A DNA stretch of 64,000 bases, taken from positions 38,831-102,830 of the forward strand of contig NZ_FOLB01000013.1 in assembly GCF_900112345.1 (NCBI RefSeq), given 5' to 3'. The position numbers and the translations under genes were made by a program. Source of the stretch: Nocardioides terrae (lineage in GTDB: Bacteria > Actinomycetota > Actinomycetes > Propionibacteriales > Nocardioidaceae). Under the pieces are notes generated by a model. The model was not told the origin of the DNA and did not search any database. It saw only the letters and a list, made by a program, of their open reading frames with translations. Below are positions 1 through 11,580 of this stretch, in pieces; within the stretch, counting starts at the first letter, position 1, and every line of letters begins with the position of its first letter.

Positions 1-2
1 GA

Positions 3-1196
<1,194 letters not shown>

Positions 1197-1268
1197 TGGG
1201 GGCTCCTCCTGGTGTGTTTTGTTACGTGACTCGTACTGAGCTGAATGGTGCCGAGGGCCGTACGGCGA

Positions 1269-3383
<2,115 letters not shown>

Positions 3384-3421
3384 TGTCTGCGATTTCCTTA
3401 GGAAGTAGGAGTAGGTGTGCG

Positions 3422-3451
3422 GAGGCGGTACGCCGCTCGGCGTACCGCCTC
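3422..3451 (-). other. Intercistronic hairpin rpsG-fusA
   Basis: A perfect 13-bp inverted repeat (3422-3434 with 3439-3451) around a 4-nt loop, lying 6 bp after the rpsG stop and 38 bp before the fusA start. No T-rich run follows it on the minus strand, so a full rho-independent terminator is not supported. It may set the rpsG/fusA ratio through partial termination, RNA processing or mRNA protection. Confidence 0.75.
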
Positions 3452-3457
3452 ACGCGG

Positions 3458-3928
3458 TCACCAGCGGTAGTGCGCGAAGGCCTTGTTGGACTCGGCCATC
3501 TTGTGGGTGTCCTCGCGCTTCTTCACAGCGGCGCCGAGGCCGTTGCTCGCGTCGAGGATCTCGTTCTGCAGACGCTCGGCCATCGTCTTCTCGCGACGGT
3601 CCTGGGCGTAGCCGACCAGCCAGCGCAGCGCGAGCGTGGTGCCGCGCGTGCCCTTGACCTCGATCGGGACCTGGTAGGTCGCGCCACCGACACGGCGGGA
3701 CTTGACCTCGATGGCCGGCTTGACGTTGTCCATGGCGCGCTTGAGCGTCAGGACCGGGTCGGTGCCGGTCTTCTCGCGGCAGCCCTCGAGCGCGGTGTAG
3801 ACGATGCGCTGGGCGACCTGCTTCTTGCCGTCCTGGAGGACCTTCGACACCAGCTGGGTCACCAGCTGCGAGCCGTAGACCGGGTCGACGTCGATCGGGC
3901 GCTTGGGAGCGGGACCCTTACGAGGCAT
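3458..3928 (-). CDS. rpsG: 30S ribosomal protein S7
   Basis: Primary assembly protein of the 30S head that binds the 3' major domain of 16S rRNA. It is 156 residues with the family N-terminus ([11 protein letters not shown]) and the conserved [13 protein letters not shown] block near residue 80; the C-terminus [15 protein letters not shown] is characteristic. The start ATG 3928 is 1 bp from the rpsL stop, so translation is probably coupled. Part of the str operon. Confidence 0.99.
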   Translation of the reverse strand: MPRKGPAPKRPIDVDPVYGSQLVTQLVSKVLQDGKKQVAQRIVYTALEGCREKTGTDPVLTLKRAMDNVKPAIEVKSRRVGGATYQVPIEVKGTRGTTLALRWLVGYAQDRREKTMAERLQNEILDASNGLGAAVKKREDTHKMAESNKAFAHYRW

Positions 3929-3929
3929 C

Positions 3930-4301
3930 TCACTTCTCCTTCTTGGCGCCGTAACGGCTCCGGGCTTGCTTGCGGTTCTTGACGCCCTGGGTGTCGAGGG
4001 TGCCGCGGATGATCTTGTAGCGGACGCCGGGCAGGTCCTTCACACGACCGCCGCGGACGAGCACGATGGAGTGCTCCTGAAGGTTGTGGCCAACACCGGG
4101 GATGTAAGCGGTGACCTCGACGCCGGAGCTCAGACGCACGCGGGCGACCTTGCGGAGGGCGGAGTTCGGCTTCTTCGGCGTGGTGGTGTAGACGCGGGTG
4201 CAGACGCCGCGGCGCTGCGGAGATCCCTTGAGGGCAGGCGTCTTGTTCTTCGACACCTTGTCCTCGCGGCCCTTGCGGACCAGCTGGTTAATGGTGGGCA
4301 C
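3930..4301 (-). CDS. rpsL: 30S ribosomal protein S12
   Basis: Decoding-centre protein, 123 residues. Lys43 (in TTPKKPNSA) and Lys88 (in RVKDLPG) are both present, the wild-type residues whose substitution gives streptomycin resistance in mycobacteria, so the allele looks drug-sensitive. It starts at GTG 4301 with AAGGGGAA upstream and is the first gene of the str operon. The 161 bp between it and the upstream MFS gene (4302-4462) should hold the operon promoter, but I could not assign convincing -35/-10 boxes there. Confidence 0.99.
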   Translation of the reverse strand: MPTINQLVRKGREDKVSKNKTPALKGSPQRRGVCTRVYTTTPKKPNSALRKVARVRLSSGVEVTAYIPGVGHNLQEHSIVLVRGGRVKDLPGVRYKIIRGTLDTQGVKNRKQARSRYGAKKEK

Positions 4302-4462
4302 CGGGTGGTTCCCCTTCTGTTCGACTCTCTCTCCGCAGCGCTCTGCCGTGGAGGGGTGGTGATGCTGTGCTCGGGTGGTGCTACCGTCCAGCCGTCGCCC
4401 CCGAGGTCGGGCGTGTCGCCCTGCTCCTGGGCGTGCCGCCTCCTCGAACCTGTCTTCGAGAT

Positions 4463-5764
4463 CTAGCTGCGGGCACGCACGACGGTCTGGTCGTCCCAGA
4501 CACGAGGACCAAGGTTACCGGTGGCCCCAGAGGGGGTCAAAACGCCGCCCGCACGGGTCAACCGGGCGTAGACCGCGATGGCCAGCACGGCGCCCAGGAT
4601 CGTGAACCCGCCGCCCAGCCAGAGCGTCCACCGGGCGCCGAAGGTCTCGCCGACCCAGCCGACGACCGGGGCGCCGAGCGGGGTGCCGCCCTGGACCACC
4701 GTCATGTAGAGCGCCATCACCCGGCCGCGCATCAGCGGGTCGGACTCGAGCTGCATCGTCGCGTTGGCGGAGTTGAGCAGCGTCAGCGTGCAGAACCCGA
4801 TGACCGGCGTGAAGATCGCGAAGAGCGCGTACGTCGGCAGGGAGCCCGCGACGACCTCGGCGACGCCGAACGCCAGCGACGCGATGACGAGCAGTCGCAT
4901 CCGGATCCGGCCGCGCCGGGCCGCGAGCAGCGCCGCCGTGAGCGAGCCGATCGCGAGGGTCGAGCCGAGGATGCCGAACTCTCCGGCCCCCTTGCCGAAG
5001 ACGTCGGTGGCCATCAGCGCGCTGGTGATCTGGAAGTTCATGCCGAAGGTGCCGGCGAAGAAGACGAGCACCAGCACGAAGAGCATCTTGGGCTGGCTGC
5101 GGACGTAGGCGACGCCCTCGCGCAGCGCGCCGGGGCCGCGGCCCCGCAGCTTCGGGGTGTTCAGCAGGGCGGGGTTCATCCGATGCAGCTGGCCGATCAC
5201 GGCCAGATAGGAGAGCGCGTTGACGAGGAAGACAGCGCCGGTCGCCTCCTGCCCCGAGCCGAGGGCGCCGATCATCAGGCCGGCCAGCGCGGGCCCGACG
5301 AGGCGCGCGGCGTTGAAGCTGGCCGAGTTGAGGCCGACGGCGTTCTGCAGGTGGTCAGGCCCGACCATCTCGCTGACGAAGGACTGGCGGGCCGGCGAGT
5401 CGAAGGCCGCGCCGATGCCGAGGCCGACCGCACAGAGGTAGATCACCCAGAGCTGGCTGTGGCCGGTCAGCGCGACCACGGCCCCGAGGAGGGAGAAGAA
5501 CCCCATCGTCGCCTGCGTGAGCTGGAGGAGGCGGCGCTTGGGCATCCGGTCGGCCACCACGCCGGCGTACGGCGTGAGGAGAAGGACCGGGAGGAACTGG
5601 AGCCCGGTCGTGATGCCCACCGCGGAGCCGCCACCGTCGAGAGGCCGGAGGACCAGCCAGTCCTGCGCGACGCGCATCATCCACGTGCCCGTGTTCGAGA
5701 CGACGCTGCCGGCGAGGTAGAGCCGGTAGTTCGGGTTGCTCAGGGCACGGAAGGTGGGACTCAA
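4463..5764 (-). CDS. MFS transporter, drug-efflux type
   Basis: Membrane protein of 433 residues with about 12 hydrophobic segments, beginning [19 protein letters not shown], typical of the EntS/DHA3-like major facilitator branch. The [13 protein letters not shown] loop between helices 2 and 3 is the MFS signature loop. It starts at TTG 5764, overlapping the stop of the MarR gene (TTGA, 5761-5764), so the two genes form a coupled regulator-exporter operon. Substrate unknown; control of an efflux pump by a MarR repressor is the likely logic. It lies directly upstream of the str operon on the same strand. Confidence 0.9.
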   Translation of the reverse strand: MSPTFRALSNPNYRLYLAGSVVSNTGTWMMRVAQDWLVLRPLDGGGSAVGITTGLQFLPVLLLTPYAGVVADRMPKRRLLQLTQATMGFFSLLGAVVALTGHSQLWVIYLCAVGLGIGAAFDSPARQSFVSEMVGPDHLQNAVGLNSASFNAARLVGPALAGLMIGALGSGQEATGAVFLVNALSYLAVIGQLHRMNPALLNTPKLRGRGPGALREGVAYVRSQPKMLFVLVLVFFAGTFGMNFQITSALMATDVFGKGAGEFGILGSTLAIGSLTAALLAARRGRIRMRLLVIASLAFGVAEVVAGSLPTYALFAIFTPVIGFCTLTLLNSANATMQLESDPLMRGRVMALYMTVVQGGTPLGAPVVGWVGETFGARWTLWLGGGFTILGAVLAIAVYARLTRAGGVLTPSGATGNLGPRVWDDQTVVRARS

Positions 5765-6201
5765 GAGTTGCTGATCTTCTCCAGGATCGGGGCTGCGTCG
5801 CGGAGGACGGCACGTTCGGCTGCGGTGAGGGCGGCGAGCTGCTGGGCGAGCCAGGCGTCGCGGCGGGCGCGGTCGGCCTTGACGGTCACGCGGCCCTTGT
5901 CGGTGATGGCGACGATCACCTGGCGGCGGTCGGTCTCGCTCGGGCGGCGCTCGACGTAGCCGCCGTCGGCCAGGCAGTTCACGGTGCGCGTCATGCTCGG
6001 CGGCTGGACACGCTCGCGGGCGGCGAGCGCCCCCAGCGTCGCCTCGTCCGCGATGGACAGGGCGCCGAGGACGCCCATCTGCCCGATGCTCAGCTCGTTG
6101 CGCGGGTCGCGCTCGGCCACCAGACGGCGGTGCAGCCGCATCACCGATACCCGCAGCTGCGACGCCATGCCTGCGGCGGTGCTGCTCACGGTCGTCCTCA
6201 T
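5761..6201 (-). CDS. MarR family transcriptional regulator
   Basis: Winged-helix repressor of the MarR family, about 146 residues. The DNA-binding region includes LGALAARERVQPPSMTRTV followed by a wing with DRRQVIVAITDKG, the usual MarR pattern (recognition helix, then D-x-R-x wing). An ATG at 6219 would add six residues, but ATG 6201 is preferred: TATGCT lies 6 nt upstream (complement of 6208-6213), a leaderless promoter arrangement, whereas 6219 has neither SD nor promoter. It overlaps the MFS gene by 4 nt and probably represses both by binding the inverted repeat at 6205-6232. Confidence 0.93.
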   Translation of the reverse strand: MRTTVSSTAAGMASQLRVSVMRLHRRLVAERDPRNELSIGQMGVLGALSIADEATLGALAARERVQPPSMTRTVNCLADGGYVERRPSETDRRQVIVAITDKGRVTVKADRARRDAWLAQQLAALTAAERAVLRDAAPILEKISNS

Positions 6202-6204
6202 GTC

Positions 6205-6232
6205 GTTAGCATAACTCATTACCGGTGCTAAC
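6205..6232 (-). promoter_or_regulatory. MarR promoter and operator palindrome
   Basis: A perfect inverted repeat GTTAGCA-N14-TGCTAAC (6205-6211 and 6226-6232) lies immediately before ATG 6201 and covers the -10 box TATGCT (complement of 6208-6213). A dyad over the promoter of a MarR gene is the classical autorepression layout. Binding is inferred. Confidence 0.75.
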
Positions 6233-6308
6233 TATTCCTCGAGGCCGACCCCCTCTCCGAGCCTCGCCCGGCCCGATCGACCGCGCGCCGGGCGGGTACG
6301 TTGGGAGC

Positions 6309-6593
6309 GTGGAGGAGTACGACGAGCCCGCCGCCCACCGCATCGGCCGGAGGACCTACCTGATCGCCGACGTCGCCCCGCTCGACGTGGACGGCGTCCG
6401 GACGATCGCCGCCGGGACGGCGCTGTGGGCCCTGGCCTTCGTCGGTCTGCTGCCCTTCTACGGCCGGCTCGACGACTCCGGCCGGGTGTGGTGGCTGTGG
6501 ACCTGCCTGGCCGGCTTCGGCCTCGGCCTCCTCGGGCTGGAGGTCTGCCGACGCCGCGCCCAGCGTGCCCACGAGGTGCGGGGGATCCGCTGA
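6309..6593 (+). CDS. DUF2530 small membrane protein
   Basis: A 94-residue protein with a hydrophilic N-terminus, the conserved stretch PLDVDGVRTIAAGTALWA, and two hydrophobic helices (about 30-51 and 60-82), ending in a basic tail. This matches the actinobacterial DUF2530 family, whose function is unknown. It starts at GTG 6309, 6 nt after a TACGTT -10 box (6297-6302), so the transcript is probably leaderless. An ATG at 6225 in frame lacks signals and would overlap the MarR promoter region. Its stop overlaps the start of the methyltransferase gene (TGATG), so the two are coupled. Confidence 0.88.
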   Translation: MEEYDEPAAHRIGRRTYLIADVAPLDVDGVRTIAAGTALWALAFVGLLPFYGRLDDSGRVWWLWTCLAGFGLGLLGLEVCRRRAQRAHEVRGIR

Positions 6594-7213
6594 TGGGCCG
6601 ACCGACCCGCTGGGCGCTGGCCGCCACGGGCGTCACGCGCTACTCGACCACGTTCACCGACCTCGTCGCTCGCGGCGCCGACGTCGACGGCGAGGCGCGG
6701 CTGGCGGACGCCGTCGCACCTCGCGGAGCACGCATCCTCGACGCCGGCTCGGGGATGGGACGGGTGGCCGCCGCGCTCGCCGCCCGTGGTCATCAGGTGG
6801 TCGCCGCCGAGCCCGACCCGACGCTCGTGGAGCAGTCGCTCCGCACCTACCCCCACCTCCCGGTGGTCCCGCTCGACATCCTCTCGTTGACCCCGGAGGC
6901 ACTGGCCTCCCGCGGCGGGCCCGCGGAGTTCGACGTGATCGTCTGCGTCGGCAACGTGATGATCTACCTCGCGGAGGACAGCGAGGTGGCGGTGCTGACC
7001 CGGCTGCGTGAGCTGCTCGCGCCGGGCGGGCGGATCCTCGTCGGTTTCCACCTCACCGACGGGCCGAGCACCGCGCGGGTCTACCCGCCCGACGAGTTCG
7101 TCGCCGACGCCACCGCCGCGGGGCTACGGGTCGACCTGCGGGCCGGGAGCTATGAGCTGCACCCCGCCAACGACGAGTACGCCGTCTGGCTGCTGTCGAG
7201 CACCGGCGACTGA
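6593..7213 (+). CDS. Class I SAM-dependent methyltransferase
   Basis: A 206-residue Rossmann-fold methyltransferase. Motif I is ILDAGSGMGRVAAALA, an acidic residue follows in VVAAEPDP, and motif IV is FDVIVCVGNVMIYL; a later LLAPGGRILVGF matches motif VI. Substrate unknown. Start ATG 6593 overlaps the DUF2530 stop by one base and has GGGGGA upstream. An upstream in-frame ATG would read through the DUF2530 gene and was rejected. It is convergent with the DUF3027 gene, 8 bp away. Confidence 0.92.
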   Translation: MGRPTRWALAATGVTRYSTTFTDLVARGADVDGEARLADAVAPRGARILDAGSGMGRVAAALAARGHQVVAAEPDPTLVEQSLRTYPHLPVVPLDILSLTPEALASRGGPAEFDVIVCVGNVMIYLAEDSEVAVLTRLRELLAPGGRILVGFHLTDGPSTARVYPPDEFVADATAAGLRVDLRAGSYELHPANDEYAVWLLSSTGD

Positions 7214-7221
7214 CGGCCGGG

Positions 7222-8010
7222 TCAGAAGGCTTCGAGCAGGTCGGTCGTCAGGTCGTCGACGACCGGCTCGGGGAGGGGCAGGGGCTCGTGCTTCTTGGCC
7301 AGCCGCACCTCGGAGTGGGCGCCACAACCGTGGTCCATGCTGACCACGCGGCCGTCGTCGTTCGCGTCACCGTTCGCGCAGACGCCGAAGCCGGCGCTCA
7401 GCGAGCCGCTGATGCGGAGCAGGAACCCGCAGGAGTAGCAGTGGTGCGGCGCCGCCTGGGCGATGGGCGCGGCCGGGCCGGCGAGGCCGGCGTACCAGCG
7501 CTGCGCAGCGAGGTCCAGGCCCTCGACGGAGAGGGTGCGCACGCGGCCGAGGCCGAGGTCCTCGGCGACCTGGCGGACCTGGGCCTTCGCGTCGGCGTCG
7601 AGCGGGTCGTCGCCGAAGGAGTACGTCGGCACGAGGCGCGGGTCCTCGTCGGAGACGGGCAGCAGGTCGCCGGGCGAGAGGTCGCCCGGCTCGATGCGGT
7701 CGCGGTAGGGCACCCAGGCCGGGGCGACGATCGCCTCGTCGCCCGGGATCAGCACGACCTCGTCGACCGTCGGCGCCTCGCCGGGGATCTGGGCGAGGGT
7801 GACCGACCAGTGCCAGCCGACGTACCCCGCCCGCTGGCAGGCGAACAGGTGCGTCACGACGGTGCCGCCGGGCTCGCCCTCGACGAGGTGGCCGAGGTGG
7901 GCGCCGACGTCGGCGCGACCGACCTCCTCGACCAGTGCCTTCCGCGCGGCGTCGATCGCACCGACGGCGGTCGGCTCGGTCCGGCTCGGCTGAGTGCTCA
8001 CGGTCGCCAT
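7222..8010 (-). CDS. DUF3027 domain protein
   Basis: A 262-residue protein of the actinobacterial DUF3027 family, function unknown. The middle holds GYVGWHWSVTLAQIPGE and VDEVVLIPGDEAIVAPAWVPY, conserved family blocks. The C-terminal part has a Cys/His-rich knuckle (CYSC, later GVCANG and MDHGCGAHSE), suggesting bound zinc. ATG 8010 is chosen; a GTG at 8016 is possible. It diverges from the MFS gene at 8103. A DUF3027 gene near XPB, a cold-shock gene and an MFS gene also occurs in mycobacteria as far as I recall, which suggests an old conserved neighbourhood. Confidence 0.9.
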   Translation of the reverse strand: MATVSTQPSRTEPTAVGAIDAARKALVEEVGRADVGAHLGHLVEGEPGGTVVTHLFACQRAGYVGWHWSVTLAQIPGEAPTVDEVVLIPGDEAIVAPAWVPYRDRIEPGDLSPGDLLPVSDEDPRLVPTYSFGDDPLDADAKAQVRQVAEDLGLGRVRTLSVEGLDLAAQRWYAGLAGPAAPIAQAAPHHCYSCGFLLRISGSLSAGFGVCANGDANDDGRVVSMDHGCGAHSEVRLAKKHEPLPLPEPVVDDLTTDLLEAF

Positions 8011-8102
8011 CTTCACGCATCGACCGCCGTCGTGTCAGTTCGGGGGTCGACACGTGCCCACCGGCTCGACCACCGCCCAGGCGGAACGGGCAGGATGGAG
8101 GG

Positions 8103-9551
8103 GTGACGGCTCAGCACGACGAGGACGAGCGCGGGCGCGGCCCGGACGAGGGCGCGCAGGCGGGGTCGGGCCGCTCCGCGGGCAGGACGTTCGCACGGGG
8201 GGCCGGCCGGACGGCGCGGGGCACGGCGCGGGGCATGGGCGCGACCGCGCGCGGCGTCGGGCGGTTCGGTCGGTTCGCCGTCGGCCAGGCCCGGCGGGCC
8301 GCCGACGCGCAGGGGGCCGGCGAGTCAGGGCTCAACCGACTCATCGAGATGCACGCCTTCAACACCGCCGGCGACGCCGCGGTGGCGATCTCGCTGGCCG
8401 GGTCGCTCTTCTTCCAGGTGCCCTCCGGTGACGGTTCGTCCTCGCGCGAGTCCGTCGCCTTGTTCCTCGGCCTGACGATGCTCCCCTTCGCGATCGTCGC
8501 ACCGCTCATCGGACCCTTCCTCGACCGCTTCTCCCACGGCCGCCGCTGGGCGATCGGGGCGACGATGGCGGTCCGCGCGTTCCTCTGCTGGGTGCTGGCC
8601 GGCGCCCTGCCCGACCAGTCGCCGCTGATGTTCCCCGCGGCGCTGGGCGTGCTGGTCGCGTCGAAGGCGTACGGCGTCACGCGCGCCGCCGCGGTCCCGC
8701 GCCTGCTCCCCCGCGACTTCACCCTGGTCAAGGCCAACGGACGCGTCTCGATGGCCGGCATCGTCGGCGTCACGGTCGCAGCGCCGATCGCCGGGCTCGC
8801 CTCGCTCGCAGGTCCCGAGTGGGTCCTGCGCTGGGCCTTCGTGCTCTTCGTCATCGCGACGATCGCCGCGATCCGCCTGCCGGCCAAGGTCGACTCCAGC
8901 GCCGGCGAGGGCACGATGGGCTTCCGCGACGGCGAGACGAGCGGCGGCGGTATGCGGATGCGGATGCCGGCCGGGGTGTCCTACGCGCTGCGCGCGAACT
9001 GCGCGCCGAAGTGGCTCTACGGCTTCCTGCTGATGTTCATGGCGTTCCTGCTGCAGGAGCACCCGCTGCACGGCTGGTCGTCCACGGTGCTGCTCGCGAT
9101 CGTCGCGGGTGGCGCAGGGCTCGGCAACTTCCTCGGGGTCGTCGCCGCGTCCCTGGTCCGCCGGATCCGGCCGGCCATCGCGGTGTCGGCGGTGATGGTG
9201 GCCGATGCGGTGGTCGCGCTCCTGGCGGCGCTCTTCTACTCGGTCCCGCTGCTGGCGATCCTCGGACTGGTCGCCGGCCTGGGTCAGGCGCTGGCGAAGT
9301 TCTCCCTCGACTCCTCGATCCAGGAGCACGTCCCCGGGTCAGTGCAGGCCTCGGCGTTCGCCCGGTCCGACACGACCCTCCAGCTCGCCTGGGTGATGGG
9401 CGGGTTCGTCGGCATCGCCCTGCCGCTGCACGCGCGGCTGGGGCTCGGCGTCGCGTGTGCGGTGCTGACCGCCTGGACGGCGTACGTGCTGGTGACGCGG
9501 CCGCGTCGCAGCGGCGGCATGGCTCCCGCCGCCGCGCAGGGGTCACCGTGA
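8103..9551 (+). CDS. MFS transporter with long basic N-terminus
   Basis: A 482-residue permease. The first 70 or so residues are hydrophilic and Arg/Gly/Ala-rich with short repeats (GRTARGTARG), followed by about 12 hydrophobic helices; AVPRLLPRDFTLVKANGRV is typical of an actinobacterial MFS group. Start GTG 8103 follows CAGGAT by 6 nt, a weak leaderless-type promoter; in-frame codons further upstream run into the DUF3027 promoter region. Substrate unknown. Convergent with the cold-shock gene, 19 bp away. Confidence 0.87.
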   Translation: MTAQHDEDERGRGPDEGAQAGSGRSAGRTFARGAGRTARGTARGMGATARGVGRFGRFAVGQARRAADAQGAGESGLNRLIEMHAFNTAGDAAVAISLAGSLFFQVPSGDGSSSRESVALFLGLTMLPFAIVAPLIGPFLDRFSHGRRWAIGATMAVRAFLCWVLAGALPDQSPLMFPAALGVLVASKAYGVTRAAAVPRLLPRDFTLVKANGRVSMAGIVGVTVAAPIAGLASLAGPEWVLRWAFVLFVIATIAAIRLPAKVDSSAGEGTMGFRDGETSGGGMRMRMPAGVSYALRANCAPKWLYGFLLMFMAFLLQEHPLHGWSSTVLLAIVAGGAGLGNFLGVVAASLVRRIRPAIAVSAVMVADAVVALLAALFYSVPLLAILGLVAGLGQALAKFSLDSSIQEHVPGSVQASAFARSDTTLQLAWVMGGFVGIALPLHARLGLGVACAVLTAWTAYVLVTRPRRSGGMAPAAAQGSP

Positions 9552-9570
9552 CCTTTGGCGAAGGGGCGGG

Positions 9571-9969
9571 TCAGAGCTCGAACTCGTCGGCCAGCGCGCG
9601 CAGGGCGGGGCTGACCTTCTTCGCCAGCTCACGGGTCGGCGGGCGACCATGCTCGTAGCCCTCGCGGATGTCCTCGAGGAGCTTGATGACGTTCTCGACG
9701 ATGAGGGTCATCTCCTCGGGGTTGCGCCGCTTGGCAACCGCCCGGTTCTTCGCGACCGACGGCGGGGCGTCGAGGATGCGGAGCTGCAGCGCCTGGTCGC
9801 CTCGGCGGCCCTGGGCGATGCCGAACTCCACCCGGGTCCCGGCCTTGAGCGTCTTCGCCGCACCCTCGGGGAGTGCGTCGGCGTGGACGTAGACATCGGG
9901 GCCGTCCTCCTGGGACAGGAAGCCGAAGCCCTTCTCCGCGTCGAACCACTTCACCTTGCCAGTGGGCAC
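9571..9969 (-). CDS. Cold-shock domain protein with C-terminal extension
   Basis: The N-terminal 65-70 residues form a cold-shock (OB-fold) domain with TGKVKWFDAEKGFGFLS (RNP1 KGFGFL) and VYVHADAL (RNP2), which binds single-stranded nucleic acid. An alpha-helical C-terminal tail (about 70-132) follows, as in the longer actinobacterial CspB/ScoF-type proteins. GTG 9969 (protein VPTGKVKWF) is preferred because AGAGG lies about 10 nt upstream and homologues begin there; ATG 9999 would add ten residues and also has a GGGGA, so the start is not certain. Confidence 0.92.
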   Translation of the reverse strand: MPTGKVKWFDAEKGFGFLSQEDGPDVYVHADALPEGAAKTLKAGTRVEFGIAQGRRGDQALQLRILDAPPSVAKNRAVAKRRNPEEMTLIVENVIKLLEDIREGYEHGRPPTRELAKKVSPALRALADEFEL

Positions 9970-10034
9970 CGGACTGACCTCTTCTTGCTCGCGAGACATG
10001 GATCCCCGGCGAGTCGTCGCCGGGCCGAGGAAGC

Positions 10035-10682
10035 CTAGCCGAGGGATGTCGGCCGGCGCTCGGCCGTTCCGGCCAGGTGGTCCTCGAGCCAGGCGGGGAA
10101 GTCGCGGAGGTCGTCGAGGACGACGTGCGTCCCGGCCGCCTCCAGGTCGGCGCGCGTGGACCCGCCGGTCAGGACCGACACGCTGAGCGCGCCGGCGGCG
10201 AGGGCGCCCTCCACGTCGTGGACGTGGTCGCCGACGTAGATGCTGGCGCCCTCACGGCGCAGGACGTCGGCCTTGCCGACGCCCCACACCCACCCCTCGA
10301 GGTGGTCGATGTCGAAGCCGATGTGGTCGACGTGGAGCTGGGCGTTGGCCGGGAACTTGCCGGTGACCACGATGACGCGGCCGCCGTGGCGGCGTACGGC
10401 TGCGATCGCGTCGTGCGCCCCGGCGAGCGCGGGCACGTTGGCGATGGCGTGGTCGGGGTAGAGCGCGCGGAAGCGGTCGCCGGCGGCGATCACCCGGTCA
10501 GCGGGCAGGTAGGGCTCCAGCATCACCTCCAGCGGCGGCCCGAGGCGTGACGTCAGCTGCTCGACGGGCAGCTCCACGCCGAACTCGACGGCGACGGCGG
10601 TCAGCACGTCGCGGAAGCCCGGCACGGTGTCGATGAGGGTCATGTCGAGGTCGAACCCCACCGCCAGCTGTCCCTCGCTCAC
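10035..10682 (-). CDS. HAD superfamily phosphatase, phosphoglycolate-type
   Basis: A 215-residue haloacid-dehalogenase hydrolase. Motif I is FDLDMTLID (nucleophile Asp, general acid Asp), motif II VVTGKFP, motif III Lys in WGVGKADVL, motif IV VGDHVHDVEGA. A helical cap follows motif I, as in phosphoglycolate/beta-phosphoglucomutase-like enzymes; substrate unknown. Start GTG 10682 follows TACGAT (complement of 10690-10695) by 7 nt, a leaderless promoter. Divergent from lepB. Confidence 0.9.
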   Translation of the reverse strand: MSEGQLAVGFDLDMTLIDTVPGFRDVLTAVAVEFGVELPVEQLTSRLGPPLEVMLEPYLPADRVIAAGDRFRALYPDHAIANVPALAGAHDAIAAVRRHGGRVIVVTGKFPANAQLHVDHIGFDIDHLEGWVWGVGKADVLRREGASIYVGDHVHDVEGALAAGALSVSVLTGGSTRADLEAAGTHVVLDDLRDFPAWLEDHLAGTAERRPTSLG

Positions 10683-10834
10683 GGGGTCGATCGTAGACGG
10701 CGGCGCCGACGGCTCCAGGTCGGGAGTACGCCGGCTCCTGCCACCAGCAGCAGCGCGGCCGTGACCTCGCGCCACCGGTCCTGGCTCGTGCCGTCCGGTC
10801 AACGGCATCACCAGTCCACGGATAAGGTCCGGTC

Positions 10835-11578
10835 GTGACCACTGACGAGCGGACGGACCGCACCGCGACGACCAACGGCTCGTGGAAGGTCATCCGCGAG
10901 ACGGTCATCCTCCTCGTCGTCGCCATCGGGCTGGCCGTGGTCGTCAAGACCTTCTTCGTGCAGGCGTTCTACATCCCCTCCGGCTCGATGGAGCCGGGGC
11001 TCGTGGTCAACGACCGGATCATGGTCGAGAAGCCGTCGTACTGGAACGGCGGTCCGCAGCGCGGCGACGTGGTCGTCTTCGCCGACCCCGGCGACTGGCT
11101 CGACGACGACGAGGATGCCGGTCCGACGGGCCTCGTCGGCCGTGGGCTCGCCAAGATCGGTCTCTACCCCTCGGGCGGCCACCTGGTGAAGCGCGTCATC
11201 GGCGTCGCGGGCGACAAGATCGTGTGCTGCGACAAGGACGGGCGCATCACCGTCAACGGCACGCCGCTGGCCGAGGACTCCTTCATCGACCCGCAGGACG
11301 ACTGCGACGGGCCGATGGCCGGTTGCGCGGGCTGGTCGGCGACGGTGCCGGCCGGCAGGCTCTTCGTGATGGGCGACAACCGGGACCAGTCGGCCGACAG
11401 CTCCTTCCACCTCTGCACCGACGACGACGGGCCGAGCTGCGACAAGGACGACGCCTTCGTGTCGACCGACCTCGTCGTCGGCAAGGTCGTGGCGCTGGTC
11501 TGGCCGCTCGGTCGCGCCCACGTCCTGCACCGGCCGGACGGGTTCGACGACGTCGCCGACCCGGCGAAGAAGGACTGA
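10835..11578 (+). CDS. lepB: Signal peptidase I
   Basis: Membrane-bound serine protease that removes signal peptides from secreted proteins. One transmembrane helix (about 20-42) precedes the catalytic domain: nucleophile Ser51 in YIPSGSMEPG, general base Lys119 in HLVKRVIG, and box E MGDNRDQSADS from 179. It is 247 residues, with insertions between the boxes. The external part has six Cys (131, 132, 157, 164 and two near 195-205), unusual for the family. Start GTG 10835 follows TAAGGT (10823-10828) by 6 nt (leaderless). It stops 2 bp before the convergent FHA gene. Confidence 0.96.
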   Translation: MTTDERTDRTATTNGSWKVIRETVILLVVAIGLAVVVKTFFVQAFYIPSGSMEPGLVVNDRIMVEKPSYWNGGPQRGDVVVFADPGDWLDDDEDAGPTGLVGRGLAKIGLYPSGGHLVKRVIGVAGDKIVCCDKDGRITVNGTPLAEDSFIDPQDDCDGPMAGCAGWSATVPAGRLFVMGDNRDQSADSSFHLCTDDDGPSCDKDDAFVSTDLVVGKVVALVWPLGRAHVLHRPDGFDDVADPAKKD

Positions 11579-11580
11579 TC

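Noticed and set aside
4444..4459. TCGAAC-CTGT-CTTCGA, one base from a LexA box, between the MFS gene and rpsL
   Set aside because: It lies about 140 bp before rpsL with no promoter box recognised beside it, and str operon genes are not expected in the SOS response; likely chance or part of a small dyad.
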